A stretch of 64,000 nt of DNA from Leifsonia sp. Root4 (lineage in GTDB: Bacteria > Actinomycetota > Actinomycetes > Actinomycetales > Microbacteriaceae): positions 273,796 to 337,795 of the forward strand of contig NZ_LMDN01000002.1 of assembly GCF_001425085.1 (NCBI RefSeq), in the 5' to 3' direction. Below the pieces are notes generated by a model. That model was not told the DNA's origin, ran no database searches, and saw only the letters and a list, made by a program, of their open reading frames with translations. Shown here in pieces: positions 28,211 through 37,989 of this stretch; positions within the stretch are counted from its first letter, which is position 1; every line of letters begins with the position of its first letter. Both the position numbers and the translations under genes were made by a program.

Positions 28211-29260
28211 CTACTTCTTGAGGGCGCGCAGGCGCGAGATCTCGTAGAGCGTCACGGATGCCGCGATCCCGGCGTTCAGCGACTCGGTTGCCGCACTGAT
28301 CGGGATCGACACGACCGCGTCGCAGGTCTCGGTGACGAGGCGGGACAGGCCCTTGCCCTCGCTGCCGACGACGACGACGACCGGGCGGTCGGCGAGCTCG
28401 AGGCCGGGCAGCATGACGTCGCCGCCGCCGTCGAGTCCGAGCACGAAGACGCCGGCATCCTTGAAGGCCTTGAGTGTCTGGGTGAGGTTCGTCGCCATCG
28501 CAACGGGGGTGCGGGCAGCGGCACCGGCGGAGGTCTTCCAGGCCGAGGCGGTCAGGCCGACGGAGCGACGCTGCGGAACAATCACGCCGTGGCCGCCGAA
28601 GGCAGCCGTCGAGCGGATGATCGCACCGAGGTTGCGCGGGTCGGTGATGCCGTCGAGCGCGACGAACAGCGGGGTCTGGCCGCGGGAGATGACCTGCTCG
28701 AGCAGTTCGGTGGGGTGTGCGTACTCGTACGGCGGCACCTTGAGCGCGAGTCCCTGGTGCACGCTGTCACGGCCGGCGAGGCGGTCGAGCTCTGGACGCA
28801 TGACCTCGAGGATCGGGATGCCGTTCGCGGTGGCCAGCTTGAGGGCCTCCTTGACGCGGTCGTCCATCTCGACGCGGGTCGCCACGTAGAGCGCGCTCGC
28901 GGGGATCTTGGCGCGCAGCGCCTCCACCACCGAGTTGCGGCCGGTGACGATCTCGATCTCGTCGGCCGACTTCGGCTTGCGGCCACCGGCCGGGCGGCCG
29001 GAAACGGCCACGTTGCGGGGTGCGCCGTCGGGACGACCGGCGTCACGGGCGGGTGCGCGGCGCTTGCCACCGCTGGCCTGCTCGTAGCGCTCGTTGGCCG
29101 CCTTGCGCTTGCCGGCGGGGTGGTACGGGCGATCCTCGGCCTTGGGCGTGGGCTTCTTGCCCTCGAGGGCCTGGCGACCCTGGCCGCCCGAGCCTACCTG
29201 CGGGCCGCGTGCGCCCTTGCGTACGGCGCCGGCGCGGGGCTTTCCACCTGTGTTCTTCAT
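28211..29260 (-). CDS. rlmB: 23S rRNA 2'-O-ribose methyltransferase (RlmB/TrmH, SpoU family)
   Basis: A 349-residue SPOUT enzyme. The first 100 residues are a basic, Gly/Lys/Arg-rich, probably disordered RNA-binding extension; then a substrate-binding domain ([14 protein letters not shown]) and the SpoU catalytic part with [37 protein letters not shown] and [23 protein letters not shown]. Specificity for G2251 is by family analogy. ATG 29260 overlaps the cysS stop (ATGA), so the two are translationally coupled in the conserved order carD, ispDF, cysS, rlmB. Confidence 0.92.
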   Translation of the reverse strand: MKNTGGKPRAGAVRKGARGPQVGSGGQGRQALEGKKPTPKAEDRPYHPAGKRKAANERYEQASGGKRRAPARDAGRPDGAPRNVAVSGRPAGGRKPKSADEIEIVTGRNSVVEALRAKIPASALYVATRVEMDDRVKEALKLATANGIPILEVMRPELDRLAGRDSVHQGLALKVPPYEYAHPTELLEQVISRGQTPLFVALDGITDPRNLGAIIRSTAAFGGHGVIVPQRRSVGLTASAWKTSAGAAARTPVAMATNLTQTLKAFKDAGVFVLGLDGGGDVMLPGLELADRPVVVVVGSEGKGLSRLVTETCDAVVSIPISAATESLNAGIAASVTLYEISRLRALKK

Positions 29261-30681
29261 GATTCCAGACTCCAATGTGCACCCGTCTGGGTGTCTTCGA
29301 GGGTAATTCCCGCGGCCGTGAGTTCGGCGCGGATGCGGTCTGCTGCCGCATAGTCTTTGTTGTCGCGCGCGGTGGCGCGATCGTCGATCAGCCGGGAGAC
29401 GAGCGTGTCGAGGGCGGCGCGGGCCGCCGTGTCCTCGTTCGTCGCCCAGGCGGGCGAGAGGGGGTTGATGCCGAGGATCTCGGTCATCGCGACGACCTCG
29501 GAGCGGGCTGATGCCGCCGCCTGCAGGTCTTCGGAGTCGAGCGCGGCATTGCCGGCCCGCACGGTCTCGTGCAGCACGGCGAGGGCCTGCGGAACAGCCA
29601 GGTCATCGTCGAGGGCGCTGGCGAAGGCATCCGGGATCTGCGGGGCGACGCTACCCGCGAAACGCGTTCCCGCAAGACGACGGTCGACGCGGGAGAGGAA
29701 GCTCTCGATGCGTTCGAGGGCCGCCTCGGCCTCCGGCAGTGAGCCGGCGGAGTAGTCGATGGTCGAGCGGTAGTGCGCGGCGGCGAGGTAGTAGCGCAGC
29801 ACGAGCGGACGGGCCTGCTCGAACAGCTCGGCCGCGTAGACCGAGTTGCCGAGCGACTTGGACATCTTCTGGCCGCCGATGTTGACGAGGCCGTTGTGCA
29901 CCCAGAAGTTCGCGAAGCCGTGACCGGCCGCGCTCGACTGTGCGAGCTCGTTCTCGTGGTGCGGGAAGCGCAGGTCGAGACCGCCGCCGTGGATGTCGAA
30001 GTGGGCTCCGAGGTAGCGCTCGGCCATTGCAGAGCACTCGATGTGCCATCCGGGGCGGCCGGGGCCCCACGGGCTGTCCCAGCTGGCGGAGGCCGGCTCC
30101 CCGTCCTTGCGCGCCTTCCAGAGCGCGAAGTCGCGCGGGTCGCGCTTGCCGCGGGGGTCGGCGTCGGCCGCTGCCTCCATGTTGTCGCGCTTCTGGCGGG
30201 TGAGCGCGCCGTAGCTCGGCCAGCTGCCGGTGTCGAAGTAGACGTCGCCGCCGTGCCCGCCGTCGTGCTCAGCCGCATAGGCGTGACCGCGTTCGATCAG
30301 CTCGGCGATGATGGCCTGCATCTGGGGAATGCTGGCCGTCGCGCGCGGCTCGTACGTCGGCGGCAGAATGCCGAGCCGGTTGTATCCGGCGGTGAACTCG
30401 AGTTCGACGCGGTACGCCAGCGCCCACCACGGCTCGTGGTCTGTGGCGTTGACGAGCACCTTGTCGTCGACGTCCGTGACGTTGCGCACGAAGGTGACGG
30501 CGAGACCGCGGTAGTTCAACCAGCGCCGCAGCAGGTCGTAGACGAGTGCGCTGCGCAGGTGACCGATGTGCGGGCTCGACTGCACGGTGGGTCCACAGAC
30601 GTACATGCCGACCTGCCCCGCTGTGATGGGGGTGAAGTCGCGCAGGGCCTGGGCCTGGGAGTCGTAAAGTCGCACGGTCAC
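29257..30681 (-). CDS. cysS: Cysteine-tRNA ligase
   Basis: A 474-residue class I aminoacyl-tRNA synthetase charging tRNA-Cys. HIGH-type motif PHIGH, the KMSKS loop, and the zinc ligands Cys in YVCGPT, Cys in HIECSAM, and His and Glu in HHENE are intact; the C-terminal DALR/anticodon region follows. Start GTG 30681 gives MTVRLYDS; GTG 30675 is equally usual. Overlaps rlmB by 4 nt and follows ispDF after 66 nt. Confidence 0.96.
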   Translation of the reverse strand: MTVRLYDSQAQALRDFTPITAGQVGMYVCGPTVQSSPHIGHLRSALVYDLLRRWLNYRGLAVTFVRNVTDVDDKVLVNATDHEPWWALAYRVELEFTAGYNRLGILPPTYEPRATASIPQMQAIIAELIERGHAYAAEHDGGHGGDVYFDTGSWPSYGALTRQKRDNMEAAADADPRGKRDPRDFALWKARKDGEPASASWDSPWGPGRPGWHIECSAMAERYLGAHFDIHGGGLDLRFPHHENELAQSSAAGHGFANFWVHNGLVNIGGQKMSKSLGNSVYAAELFEQARPLVLRYYLAAAHYRSTIDYSAGSLPEAEAALERIESFLSRVDRRLAGTRFAGSVAPQIPDAFASALDDDLAVPQALAVLHETVRAGNAALDSEDLQAAASARSEVVAMTEILGINPLSPAWATNEDTAARAALDTLVSRLIDDRATARDNKDYAAADRIRAELTAAGITLEDTQTGAHWSLES

Positions 30682-30747
30682 TGAGGTAGTCTACCGGCGC
30701 GTGCCTGTGTCACCGCTGGGCCGCCCTGTGGCGAGCCCGCCGCGGCG

Positions 30748-31989
30748 CTAGGCGGGCAGCAGCAGGGCCGTCGCGACGGCGGCGACGCCGTCCCCGCGAC
30801 CGGTGAAACCGAGCCCGTCCGTCGTCGTCGCGGCGATGCTGACCGGGGCACCGAGGATGCCGCCGAGCAGCGCCTCGGCTTCGAGCCGGCGCGGCGACAA
30901 CTTGGGGCGGTTGCCGAGCAGCTGCACGGAGACGTTCCCGATGCGGAGCCCCGCCGTCTCGACGAGGCGGCGCGTCTCGCGCAGGAACACCTCGCCGTGT
31001 GCACCCGCGAGGCGCGGGTCGTCCGTGCCGAAGATACCGCCGATGTCGCCGAGCCCCGCCGCCGCCAGCAGCGCATCGCACACGGCGTGCACGGCGACGT
31101 CGCCGTCGCTGTGCCCGGAGAGGCCGCGCTGACCGGGCCAGTGCAGCCCGGCGATCCAGAGCTCGGGGGCGTCCGCGCCCTCCTCGCTCGTCTCGGGCGC
31201 GAAGGCGTGCACGTCGACGCCGGTGCCGACCCGGGGCGCGGTGCGTGTCCCCGCACGGCCCTCGCTCTCGGCGAGCAGACGCTCGGCCCTGGCCAGGTCC
31301 CACGCGGTCGTGATCTTGAAGGCGCGCTCGTCGCCCGCGACCGTTCCGACGCTGTGGCCGAACGATTGGAGCAGCGCCGCATCGTCGGTGAAGTCGGCGC
31401 TCGGATCGGCGTAGGCCTCATCGAGCTCGCTGCGCACGAAGCCCTGCGGCGTCTGCACGGCCGCGAGTTCCGAACGCTCGACGGTCTCCCGCACGAGCCC
31501 ATCGGCATCGACGCGCTTGATGGTGTCGACGACGGGCAGCGCCGGGATGACGCCGGTGCGGCTGGAGCGCACGGCGGCGATCACGGCCTCGAACTGAGCA
31601 CTCGGCGTCAGCGCGCGGGCGGCATCGTGCACGAGCACGACCCCGACGCCGGGGGCGACGGCGGCGAGGCCCGCCGCAACCGAGAGCTGCCGGCTCGCTC
31701 CCCCGACGACGACGCTGGTGTAGCCGACGGCGGCGCCGGCGGACGCCGCCACAATGGCGCGGGCACGCTCGAGCTCGGCATCCGGGGCCACGACGATCAG
31801 CTGCACGGCCTCTCGCATCGCGAACACCCCGTCGAGCGCGTGCGCGAGCATCGACTTGCCGCCGAGCGGGACGAAGGCCTTCGGCTCGGCGTGGCCGAGC
31901 CGGGTGCCGCTCCCGGCCGCGACAACGATCACCGCGACGTCGACCTCGTCGGCATCGATCCCCGTGGCGTTCTCACCCGAAAAACTCAT
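30748..31989 (-). CDS. ispDF: Bifunctional IspD/IspF isoprenoid enzyme
   Basis: A 413-residue fusion for the MEP isoprenoid pathway. IspD (about 17-240; CTP:MEP cytidylyltransferase) shows [17 protein letters not shown] and TPQGF; IspF (about 253-413; MECDP synthase) shows [31 protein letters not shown] and the final [14 protein letters not shown]. In many actinobacteria these are separate adjacent genes, so the fusion is a lineage feature. It lies between carD and cysS as in mycobacteria. Confidence 0.95.
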   Translation of the reverse strand: MSFSGENATGIDADEVDVAVIVVAAGSGTRLGHAEPKAFVPLGGKSMLAHALDGVFAMREAVQLIVVAPDAELERARAIVAASAGAAVGYTSVVVGGASRQLSVAAGLAAVAPGVGVVLVHDAARALTPSAQFEAVIAAVRSSRTGVIPALPVVDTIKRVDADGLVRETVERSELAAVQTPQGFVRSELDEAYADPSADFTDDAALLQSFGHSVGTVAGDERAFKITTAWDLARAERLLAESEGRAGTRTAPRVGTGVDVHAFAPETSEEGADAPELWIAGLHWPGQRGLSGHSDGDVAVHAVCDALLAAAGLGDIGGIFGTDDPRLAGAHGEVFLRETRRLVETAGLRIGNVSVQLLGNRPKLSPRRLEAEALLGGILGAPVSIAATTTDGLGFTGRGDGVAAVATALLLPA

Positions 31990-32056
31990 GCTCAGAGGTT
32001 ATCGCGGCGAGGCTGGGTCGCCCTCTCCTGGCGCGGCGCAACCGCGATGGATGCAG

Positions 32057-32086
32057 GAACGCCCCGGCCAGCAGGCCGGGGCGTTC
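32057..32086. terminator. carD terminator hairpin
   Basis: A perfect 13-bp stem (GAACGCCCCGGCC with its complement) closes on AGCA, 41 nt after the carD stop on the minus strand. No T-tract follows. Confidence 0.65.
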
Positions 32087-32126
32087 GCAACAAACAGTGG
32101 ATCGGGTGATCCGAGAAACTCGACGT

Positions 32127-32609
32127 CTACGAGGCGAGAACCTCGTCGAGCACGGTGGAGGCCTTCTCCTCGTCGGTCTTCTCCGCGAGCGCGAGCTCGG
32201 AGATCAGAATCTGACGGGCCTTGGCCAGCATCCGCTTCTCGCCGGCCGAGAGGCCGCGGTCCTGGTCACGGCGCCACAGGTCGCGGACGACCTCGGACAC
32301 CTTGATGACATCGCCGGATGCCAATTTCTCCAGGTTCGCCTTGTACCGACGCGACCAGTTGGTGGGCTCCTCGGTGAACGGCGCGCGGAGCACCTCGAAC
32401 ACGCGGTCGAGCCCTTCCCGGCCGATGACGTCTCGCACACCGACGAGATCGACGTTCTCAGCGGGAACCTCAATGGTCAAGTCACCCTGGGTGACATTGA
32501 GCTTGAGGTAGAGCTTCTCTTCACCCTTGATGACACGGGTCTTGATTTCGATGATCGTTGCAGCACCGTGGTGCGGGTAAACGACGGTTTCGCCAACCTC
32601 AAAAAGCAT
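32127..32609 (-). CDS. carD: CarD family transcription factor
   Basis: A 160-residue RNA-polymerase-binding factor that stabilises open complexes at rRNA and other promoters. RNAP-interaction domain (about 1-55: [17 protein letters not shown]), then the C-terminal DNA-binding helical domain including the conserved [16 protein letters not shown] with the Trp that wedges at the -10 upstream edge. Start ATG 32609 matches the family start; the longer ATG 32630 adds seven residues and would swallow the AAGGGAT ribosome site. Confidence 0.95.
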   Translation of the reverse strand: MLFEVGETVVYPHHGAATIIEIKTRVIKGEEKLYLKLNVTQGDLTIEVPAENVDLVGVRDVIGREGLDRVFEVLRAPFTEEPTNWSRRYKANLEKLASGDVIKVSEVVRDLWRRDQDRGLSAGEKRMLAKARQILISELALAEKTDEEKASTVLDEVLAS

Positions 32610-32785
32610 GAATTGATATCCCTTCAGCAACCTCTATGATACCACAGCCGCAATAGTGGTAAGGTTCGCCTTGCTGCCGGAGGCCGCCCGCTCCTATAGG
32701 CTAAACTCGTAGCGAATTTCGCACGCGTTCCCCAGATCACCCGCTGCAACTGCTGGTGAGGGAGCGCAACTTTTTTGGAGGTCTT

Positions 32786-33268
32786 GTGAAGGCGCGTATC
32801 GCGGCATCCGTTCTCTTGGCTGCTGGCCTTCTGGTCGGCACCGCCGGTTGCAATTTGGTGGCCCCGCAGGCCACGACGAAGCACTATGACGCCAGCGACG
32901 GCGTGAGCGCCAACCTCGGCGGCGTCGATGTGCGCAACGCAGTCATCATCAGCGACGACGGCGAACTCGGCAACCTGGTCGTCACCTTGGTGAACACCAC
33001 GGACGAGAGCGCCCGCGTCACCGTGCAGTACGAGTCCGACGGCGAAGACGCAACCGAGACGGTCACGCTCGACGCCAACTCCAGCACGCCCTTCGGCCTG
33101 CCGGACGGCGAGACGATCACGCTCGTCGACATGGGCACGCAGCCCGGCGCACTCCTGCCCGTCTACTTCCAGTCCGGCGACACCGACGGCCGTGAGCTGC
33201 TCGTTCCCGTGCTCACCACGCAGCTGCCGGAGTACTCCACTCTCGCGCCCAAGGCACCGCGCGACTGA
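32786..33268 (+). CDS. Putative lipoprotein, DNA-binding-unrelated, function unknown
   Basis: A 160-residue exported protein. GTG 32786 has GGAGG 5 nt upstream and yields MKARIAASVLLAAGLLVGTAGC, a signal peptide ending in a lipobox-like Cys. The mature part is acidic and beta-rich (GVDVRNAVIISDDGELGNLVVTLVN), resembling small immunoglobulin-like secreted proteins. I recognise no family name. It sits between carD and the regX3 locus and ends at a 40-nt palindrome. Confidence 0.78.
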   Translation: MKARIAASVLLAAGLLVGTAGCNLVAPQATTKHYDASDGVSANLGGVDVRNAVIISDDGELGNLVVTLVNTTDESARVTVQYESDGEDATETVTLDANSSTPFGLPDGETITLVDMGTQPGALLPVYFQSGDTDGRELLVPVLTTQLPEYSTLAPKAPRD

Positions 33269-33286
33269 CGCACCGCATAACTCAGA

Positions 33287-33326
33287 ACACAGAAGAGGCG
33301 CACCCGCGGGTGCGCCTCTTCTGTGT
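33287..33326. terminator. 40-nt perfect palindrome (bidirectional terminator)
   Basis: ACACAGAAGAGGCGCACCCG and its exact reverse complement are joined without spacer. It lies between the lipoprotein gene and the convergent regX3 gene. Confidence 0.8.
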
Positions 33327-33377
33327 CTACTGACTGAATTGTGCGGGTCCTGTGTGCAGGCCGTCGGATGCCGCGGC

Positions 33378-34058
33378 TCAGGCCTCGAAGCGGTACCCGA
33401 GACCACGCACGGTCAACAACATCGCCGGTTCCGATGGCACGGGCTCGATCCGCGAGCGGATGCGCTTGATGTGCACGTCGAGGGTCTTCGTGTCTCCGAA
33501 GTAGTCGGTGCCCCACACCCGGTCGATCAGCTGGCCCCGCGTGAGCACACGACCCGCGTTGCGCATCAGCAGCTCAAGCAGCTCGAATTCCTTCAGCGGC
33601 ATGGGAATGAGGTCGCCATTCACACTCACCGTGTGCCGCTCGATGTCCATGCGCACGGCGCCGGCCTCGATCACGCTGTCGTCCTCGGAGTCCGTGTCGA
33701 CGTGACGGCGCAGCACGGCGCGCACACGGGCCAGCAGCTCACGGGTTGAGTACGGCTTGGTCATGTAGTCGTCGGCGCCGAGTTCCAGCCCAACGACGAT
33801 GTCGACCTCGGAGTCCTTGGCCGTGAGCATGATGATCGGAACGCTCGAGCGCTGGCGGATCTCGCGGCAGACCTCCGTGCCGGGGATTCCGGGCAGCATC
33901 AGGTCGAGCAACAACAGATCGGCGCCCGTGCGATCGAATTCGCGCAGTGCGCTCGGGCCGTCGGCGGCCACGGTGACCTCGTAGCCCTCCCGCTCGAGCA
34001 GGAAGCTCAGGGGCTCGCTGAGCGCAGGCTCGTCTTCGATCAACAGGATTCGTGTCAC
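33378..34058 (-). CDS. regX3: Phosphate response regulator RegX3
   Basis: A 226-residue OmpR-type regulator. Receiver pocket EDE (about 8-10), phospho-Asp in LLLLDLMLPG (about 52), Thr in IMLTAKD, Lys in MTKPYS; winged helix about 130-226 with MPLKEFELLELLMRNAGRVLTRGQL and TVRGLGYRF. GTG 34058 overlaps the senX3 stop as GTGA, so the two are coupled. With phoU divergent upstream and pst downstream on the chromosome, it is the phosphate regulator. Confidence 0.94.
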   Translation of the reverse strand: MTRILLIEDEPALSEPLSFLLEREGYEVTVAADGPSALREFDRTGADLLLLDLMLPGIPGTEVCREIRQRSSVPIIMLTAKDSEVDIVVGLELGADDYMTKPYSTRELLARVRAVLRRHVDTDSEDDSVIEAGAVRMDIERHTVSVNGDLIPMPLKEFELLELLMRNAGRVLTRGQLIDRVWGTDYFGDTKTLDVHIKRIRSRIEPVPSEPAMLLTVRGLGYRFEA

Positions 34059-35212
34059 GCGGGGTCTCCCAGGGTTTCGGATGCTTGGTCTGCCTTCAGT
34101 TCGGGAAGGCGGATGGTGAAGGACGAGCCGAGGCCTGGCTGTGACCAGACACGGATGTCGCCGCCGTGGTTCTGCACGGCGTGCTTGACGATGCTGAGCC
34201 CGAGCCCGGTTCCGCCCGTGTTGCGGGCGCGGGCCTGGTCGACGCGGAAGAAGCGCTCAAACACGCGGTCCTGGTCTTCTTCCGGAATGCCGACGCCCTG
34301 ATCGGTGACGACGATCTCGACCACGCCGTCGGCGTGCTTCACACCGACGCCGACGCGCGAGCCGGGCGGCGAGTAGTTGACGGCGTTGGCGACGAGGTTG
34401 TTGACGGCCATCACGAGCAGCGACTCGTCGCCGTAGACCCGGGCTCCGGACTTCTTGCCGAGCGCGATCTCGATGCCGTTGCCCTCCGCGATCACGCGGT
34501 TCTGGTCGATCGCCGCGACGACGATGGCGTCGATGTCGACCGGCCTGGCCTCGGCGACGGCATCCTGGGCCTGCAGTCGGGAGAGTTCGATGATCTCCTG
34601 CGTGAGGCGGGCCAGACGGGCGGATTCACTGGTGAGCCTGTTGGCGAAACGGCGCACCTGCTCCGGCTCGTCGGCCGCGGCGTCCAGCGCCTCGGCGAGC
34701 AGGCCGACAGAGGCGATCGGAGTCTTGAGCTCGTGGCTGACATTGGCCACGAAGTCGCGGCGCACATCGTCGAGTCGGTGCGACTCGGTGCGGTCGTCGG
34801 CCAGCAGCAACACGAAACGCGTGCCGAGCCTGGCCACCCGCACACTCAGATACATGCTCGCGTCACCGAATGGCCCGCGCTTGAGCACGAGCTCGCGACT
34901 GATCGGCTCGCCGCCCCTGCGCACCTCGTCGACGAGCTCCAGCAATTCCGGGTGCACGAGAGCACCGTTCCACACCAGCCCCATGGCCAACGCGCCCGGC
35001 GAGACCTTCATCACGTTGTGCGATGGGTCGAGCACGACGCCGGCCGATTCGAGCGCTTCGAGCACTTGATCGATACCGTCGGGTATGCGGGGGCTGACAA
35101 CGCCGGCCGCAGATGCGCCTCGGCGTTCGGCGAGGTGAAGCATCGTGACAAAGCCCGCGCCCACTGCGAGGCCGAGTGCCAGAGCGAGCAGCACCAACCA
35201 GGTGGAGTCCAT
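34055..35212 (-). CDS. senX3: Phosphate sensor kinase SenX3
   Basis: A 385-residue kinase with one strong N-terminal helix (about 5-27), a PAS-like domain (about 45-145), HisKA with NVSHELKTPIASV and an ATPase domain (NLVANAVNYS, DQGVGIPEED, FERFFRVD, GGTGLGLSI). It lacks a large periplasmic domain, as PhoR/SenX3 kinases do, and should read Pst transporter state through PhoU. ATG 35212 is chosen; GTG 35218 is the alternative. There is no ribosome site, and a TACTCT-type -10 lies 8-9 nt upstream. Confidence 0.93.
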   Translation of the reverse strand: MDSTWLVLLALALGLAVGAGFVTMLHLAERRGASAAGVVSPRIPDGIDQVLEALESAGVVLDPSHNVMKVSPGALAMGLVWNGALVHPELLELVDEVRRGGEPISRELVLKRGPFGDASMYLSVRVARLGTRFVLLLADDRTESHRLDDVRRDFVANVSHELKTPIASVGLLAEALDAAADEPEQVRRFANRLTSESARLARLTQEIIELSRLQAQDAVAEARPVDIDAIVVAAIDQNRVIAEGNGIEIALGKKSGARVYGDESLLVMAVNNLVANAVNYSPPGSRVGVGVKHADGVVEIVVTDQGVGIPEEDQDRVFERFFRVDQARARNTGGTGLGLSIVKHAVQNHGGDIRVWSQPGLGSSFTIRLPELKADQASETLGDPA

Positions 35213-35284
35213 GCCCACTAGAGTAGTGAACCCAATGGGGCGTACTGCTCCGTTAGGCCGCAGATGGCCCCTCCTTTGCCGAGT

Positions 35285-35313
35285 GTTCAGCCTGAGGGCA
35301 CCGTTTGTTAACC
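35285..35313. promoter_or_regulatory. PHO box between senX3 and phoU
   Basis: Three heptamers with exact 11-bp period: GTTCAGC (35285), GGGCACC (35296), GTTAACC (35307). This matches the GTTCACC-N4 direct-repeat boxes bound by actinobacterial PhoP/RegX3. It lies 80 nt upstream of phoU. Confidence 0.75.
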
Positions 35314-35393
35314 TGGCGGAGTCATCATCTAGCGGGGGGCCACTCGGGTCTCGGATGCCGGGCGCTCCCGTCGGCAGGAAGGACAGATTAGCC

Positions 35394-36053
35394 GTGCGTG
35401 AAGTATTTCAGCAGGAGCTCCGCGAGGTGCAGGATCGACTCGTCGAACTCAGCGGCCTCGTAGCCATCTCCATCGATAAGGCGACAAGGGCGTTCAACGA
35501 ATCGGACGTCACCCTGGCCGAGGAGGTGATCGCCGACGACGACAAGATCGATGGACTCACCGTCGCCCTCGACGAGCTCGCCATCATGATCTTGGCGAGG
35601 CAGCAGCCCGTCGCCCGCGATCTCCGCATCGTGGTGAGCGCATTGCGCATCAGCGCGTCGCTCGAGCGCATGGGTGACATGTCGACCCACATCGCCCAGC
35701 TCGCCCGCTACCGTTTCCCGGACAAGGTCGTGCCCAAGTCGCTGCGCGGAACGTTCGCGGAGATGGGCCGGCTCGACGTCGAGATCGCGCAGAAGCTCAC
35801 CGAGCTGCTGCGCTCCCAGGACGTGAAGATGGCCGAGACGATCCGCAACGACGACGACGAGATCGACGCGCTGCACCTCAAGGTCTTCGACAAGGTTCTC
35901 GGCGAGACCTGGAAGGGCGAGGCCGCCGACACCGTCGACGCCACCCTGGCCAGCCGCTACCACGAGCGTTTCGCCGACCACGCCGTCTCGATCGCCAAGA
36001 AGGTGCTCTACCTGGCGACCGGCGACTGGGACCCGGACGCCCCGAGCGTCTGA
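35394..36053 (+). CDS. phoU: Phosphate signalling protein PhoU
   Basis: A 219-residue all-helical protein of two repeats. Each half has the metal-binding ExxxD-type motif region (VALDELAIMILARQQPVARDLRIVVSALR; RYHERFADHAVSIAKKV). It links PstSCAB to SenX3 and restrains phosphate uptake. Start GTG 35394 gives the usual VREVFQQELREVQDRLVE. It is divergent from senX3 with a PHO box between them and ends 1 nt before a 52-nt palindrome. Confidence 0.95.
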   Translation: MREVFQQELREVQDRLVELSGLVAISIDKATRAFNESDVTLAEEVIADDDKIDGLTVALDELAIMILARQQPVARDLRIVVSALRISASLERMGDMSTHIAQLARYRFPDKVVPKSLRGTFAEMGRLDVEIAQKLTELLRSQDVKMAETIRNDDDEIDALHLKVFDKVLGETWKGEAADTVDATLASRYHERFADHAVSIAKKVLYLATGDWDPDAPSV

Positions 36054-36054
36054 A

Positions 36055-36106
36055 CTTAACGACGAAGACTCCGGATGCCGTGGCATCCGGAGTCTTCGTC
36101 GTTAAG
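36055..36106. terminator. 52-nt near-perfect palindrome (bidirectional terminator)
   Basis: Two exact 25-nt arms (36055-36079 and 36082-36106; core GACTCCGGATGCC) with a 2-nt loop separate phoU from the convergent gpmA. The inner CCGGATGCC/GGCATCCGG recurs in other terminators of the window. Confidence 0.8.
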
Positions 36107-36118
36107 CGGCCCCGCGTG

Positions 36119-36871
36119 CTACTTCTTGCCCTGGGCGGCCACCGCGGCCGCGCCGGCCGCTGCAGCCTCGGGGTCGAGGTACTCGCCGGGGCCGAGGGGC
36201 ATGAGGTCTTCGCCGAGCTTGTAGACCAGCGGGATGCCTGTGGGGATGTTGAGCTCGGCGATGTCCTCGTCGCTGATGCCGTCGAGGTGCTTGACGAGGG
36301 CGCGCAGCGAGTTGCCGTGGGCGGTGACGAGAACCGTCTTGCCCGTGCGGAGGTCGGAGGAGATGTCGTCCTCCCAGTACGGCAGCATGCGCACGATGAC
36401 GTCCTTGAGGCACTCCGTGCGGGGCAGCTCGTCGTCGGCGAGGTTCGCGTAGCGGGGGTCGCCGACCTGCGAGTACTCGGCGTCGTCGGCCAGCACGGGC
36501 GGCGGCACGTCGAAGGAGCGACGCCACAGCTGGAACTGCTCTGGACCGTACTTCTCCAGCGTCTCCGCCTTGTCCAGGCCCTGCAGGGCGCCGTAGTGGC
36601 GCTCGTTGAGGCGCCAGCTGCGCTTGACGTCGATCCAGGAGCGGTCGGCCTTGTCGAGGGCGATGTTCGCGGTCTGGATGGCGCGGGTGAGCACGGAGGT
36701 GTGCAGGATGTCCGGCAGCAGGCCGGCCTCGGCGAGGAGCTCGCCGGCGCGGGCCGCTTCGGCCTCGCCCTGCTCGCTCAGACGGACGTCGACCCAGCCG
36801 GTGAAGAGGTTGGCCTGGTTCCAGGTGCTGTTGCCGTGGCGCAGCAAGATGAGTGTGTAAGGCGCAGTCAT
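36119..36871 (-). CDS. gpmA: 2,3-bisphosphoglycerate-dependent phosphoglycerate mutase
   Basis: A 250-residue glycolytic enzyme interconverting 3- and 2-phosphoglycerate. [12 protein letters not shown] carries the phospho-His, [12 protein letters not shown] the substrate Glu and Arg, and [12 protein letters not shown] the second His. The C-terminus ends in an Ala-rich tail. ATG 36871 has a -10-like TAGAAT 7 nt upstream and no ribosome site, so a leaderless transcript is likely; ATG 36880 is an alternative. Confidence 0.96.
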   Translation of the reverse strand: MTAPYTLILLRHGNSTWNQANLFTGWVDVRLSEQGEAEAARAGELLAEAGLLPDILHTSVLTRAIQTANIALDKADRSWIDVKRSWRLNERHYGALQGLDKAETLEKYGPEQFQLWRRSFDVPPPVLADDAEYSQVGDPRYANLADDELPRTECLKDVIVRMLPYWEDDISSDLRTGKTVLVTAHGNSLRALVKHLDGISDEDIAELNIPTGIPLVYKLGEDLMPLGPGEYLDPEAAAAGAAAVAAQGKK

Positions 36872-36984
36872 GCGATCCATTCTACGGATGACGGGCACAC
36901 CAGAGGACGATCGTTACGCCGTGCGCCCCGAGGCCGGGCACCGCCCTGCGCCTGCGTTCCGCAAGGCAGTGGCAGAATTGGGGG

Positions 36985-37809
36985 ATGCCAGTCGGAACGA
37001 TCACACGCGGCACGACGAACACGAATCGTCTGCGCCGCATCGACCGCTGGACCCAGACGCTGCCCGTGCTGCGCACGAGCGCAGACCCGCTCGTCGTCGA
37101 CCTCGGCTACGGCGCGAGCGCCGTGACCAGCCTCGAACTGCACCAGCGCCTGGCCAAGTCCCGCGCGGATGTCGAGGTGCTCGGTCTCGAGATCGACCCG
37201 GCCCGGGTGCGCGGTGCGAGCGACCAGCTGGAGGCTGTGCGTGCCGGTCAGACGGGTTTTGCCCCGGACGCCGCGGTGCGCTTCGCGCTCGGCGGCTTCG
37301 AGGTGCCGCTGCCCGCCGGACGCCTAGCCGCCGTCATCCGCGCCCTCAACGTGCTGCGCCAGTACGACGAGGCCGAAGTGCTTCCGGCCTGGCGGATGCT
37401 CGTGACTCGCCTGCAGCCGAACGGCGTGCTCATCGACGGCACCTGCGATGAGATCGGCCGCATCGCCGCGTGGGTGGCGGTCGGCGCCGAGGGCCCTGAG
37501 ACGTTCTCAATCGCACTGCGCCTCGACGGTCTCGACAAGCCGTCGATCGTGGCCGAGCGGTTGCCGAAGGCGCTGATCCATCGCAACGTCGACGGCGAGA
37601 AGGTGCACGAGCTGCTCGCTCTGCTCGACCGGCACTGGCAGTACAACGCGGCGCTGGCCGCCTACGGTCCCGTGCAGCGCTGGCTGGCGACGGTCGAGGG
37701 GCTCCGCACGGAGGGCTGGCCCGTGCACGGCGGCCGCACCCGATGGCGCCTCGGCGAGCTGACCGTCCCGTGGAGCTCGGTCGAGCCCAACGGTTTCCGC
37801 TGGCTCTAG
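36985..37809 (+). CDS. Class I SAM-dependent methyltransferase-like protein
   Basis: A 274-residue protein with a Rossmann methyltransferase core: motif I region PLVVDLGYGASAVTSLEL, acidic strand VLGLEIDPARV, and AVIRALNVLRQYDEAEV. The C-terminal third (about 180-274) is specific to an actinobacterial family whose substrate is unknown. CAGAAT ends 6 nt before ATG 36985, so translation may be leaderless. Divergent from gpmA. Confidence 0.85.
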   Translation: MPVGTITRGTTNTNRLRRIDRWTQTLPVLRTSADPLVVDLGYGASAVTSLELHQRLAKSRADVEVLGLEIDPARVRGASDQLEAVRAGQTGFAPDAAVRFALGGFEVPLPAGRLAAVIRALNVLRQYDEAEVLPAWRMLVTRLQPNGVLIDGTCDEIGRIAAWVAVGAEGPETFSIALRLDGLDKPSIVAERLPKALIHRNVDGEKVHELLALLDRHWQYNAALAAYGPVQRWLATVEGLRTEGWPVHGGRTRWRLGELTVPWSSVEPNGFRWL

Positions 37810-37849
37810 TGCGGAGGGCCCGGTGGGCCTGCGGGGTGTCGAGTTATGG

Positions 37850-37918
37850 CGTCGCTGATTGGGCCCCACCCACAGAAAAACGCAACAGACCTGCCCATCT
37901 GGGGCCCGAGCAGCGACG
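37850..37918. repeat. 19-bp imperfect inverted repeat, 31-nt loop
   Basis: CGTCGCTG-ATT-GGGCCCCA (37850-37868) pairs with 37900-37918 with two non-Watson-Crick positions. It lies between the convergent methyltransferase and ygfZ genes. Flanking bases show weaker continued similarity, as if a larger palindromic element had decayed. Confidence 0.55.
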
Positions 37919-37989
37919 TCATTGTTTGAGCTGAGGAGCAGGCCCAGCGGGCCCGACCTGCGGGAGGGCTCGACCGGCAAACTGCGCGC

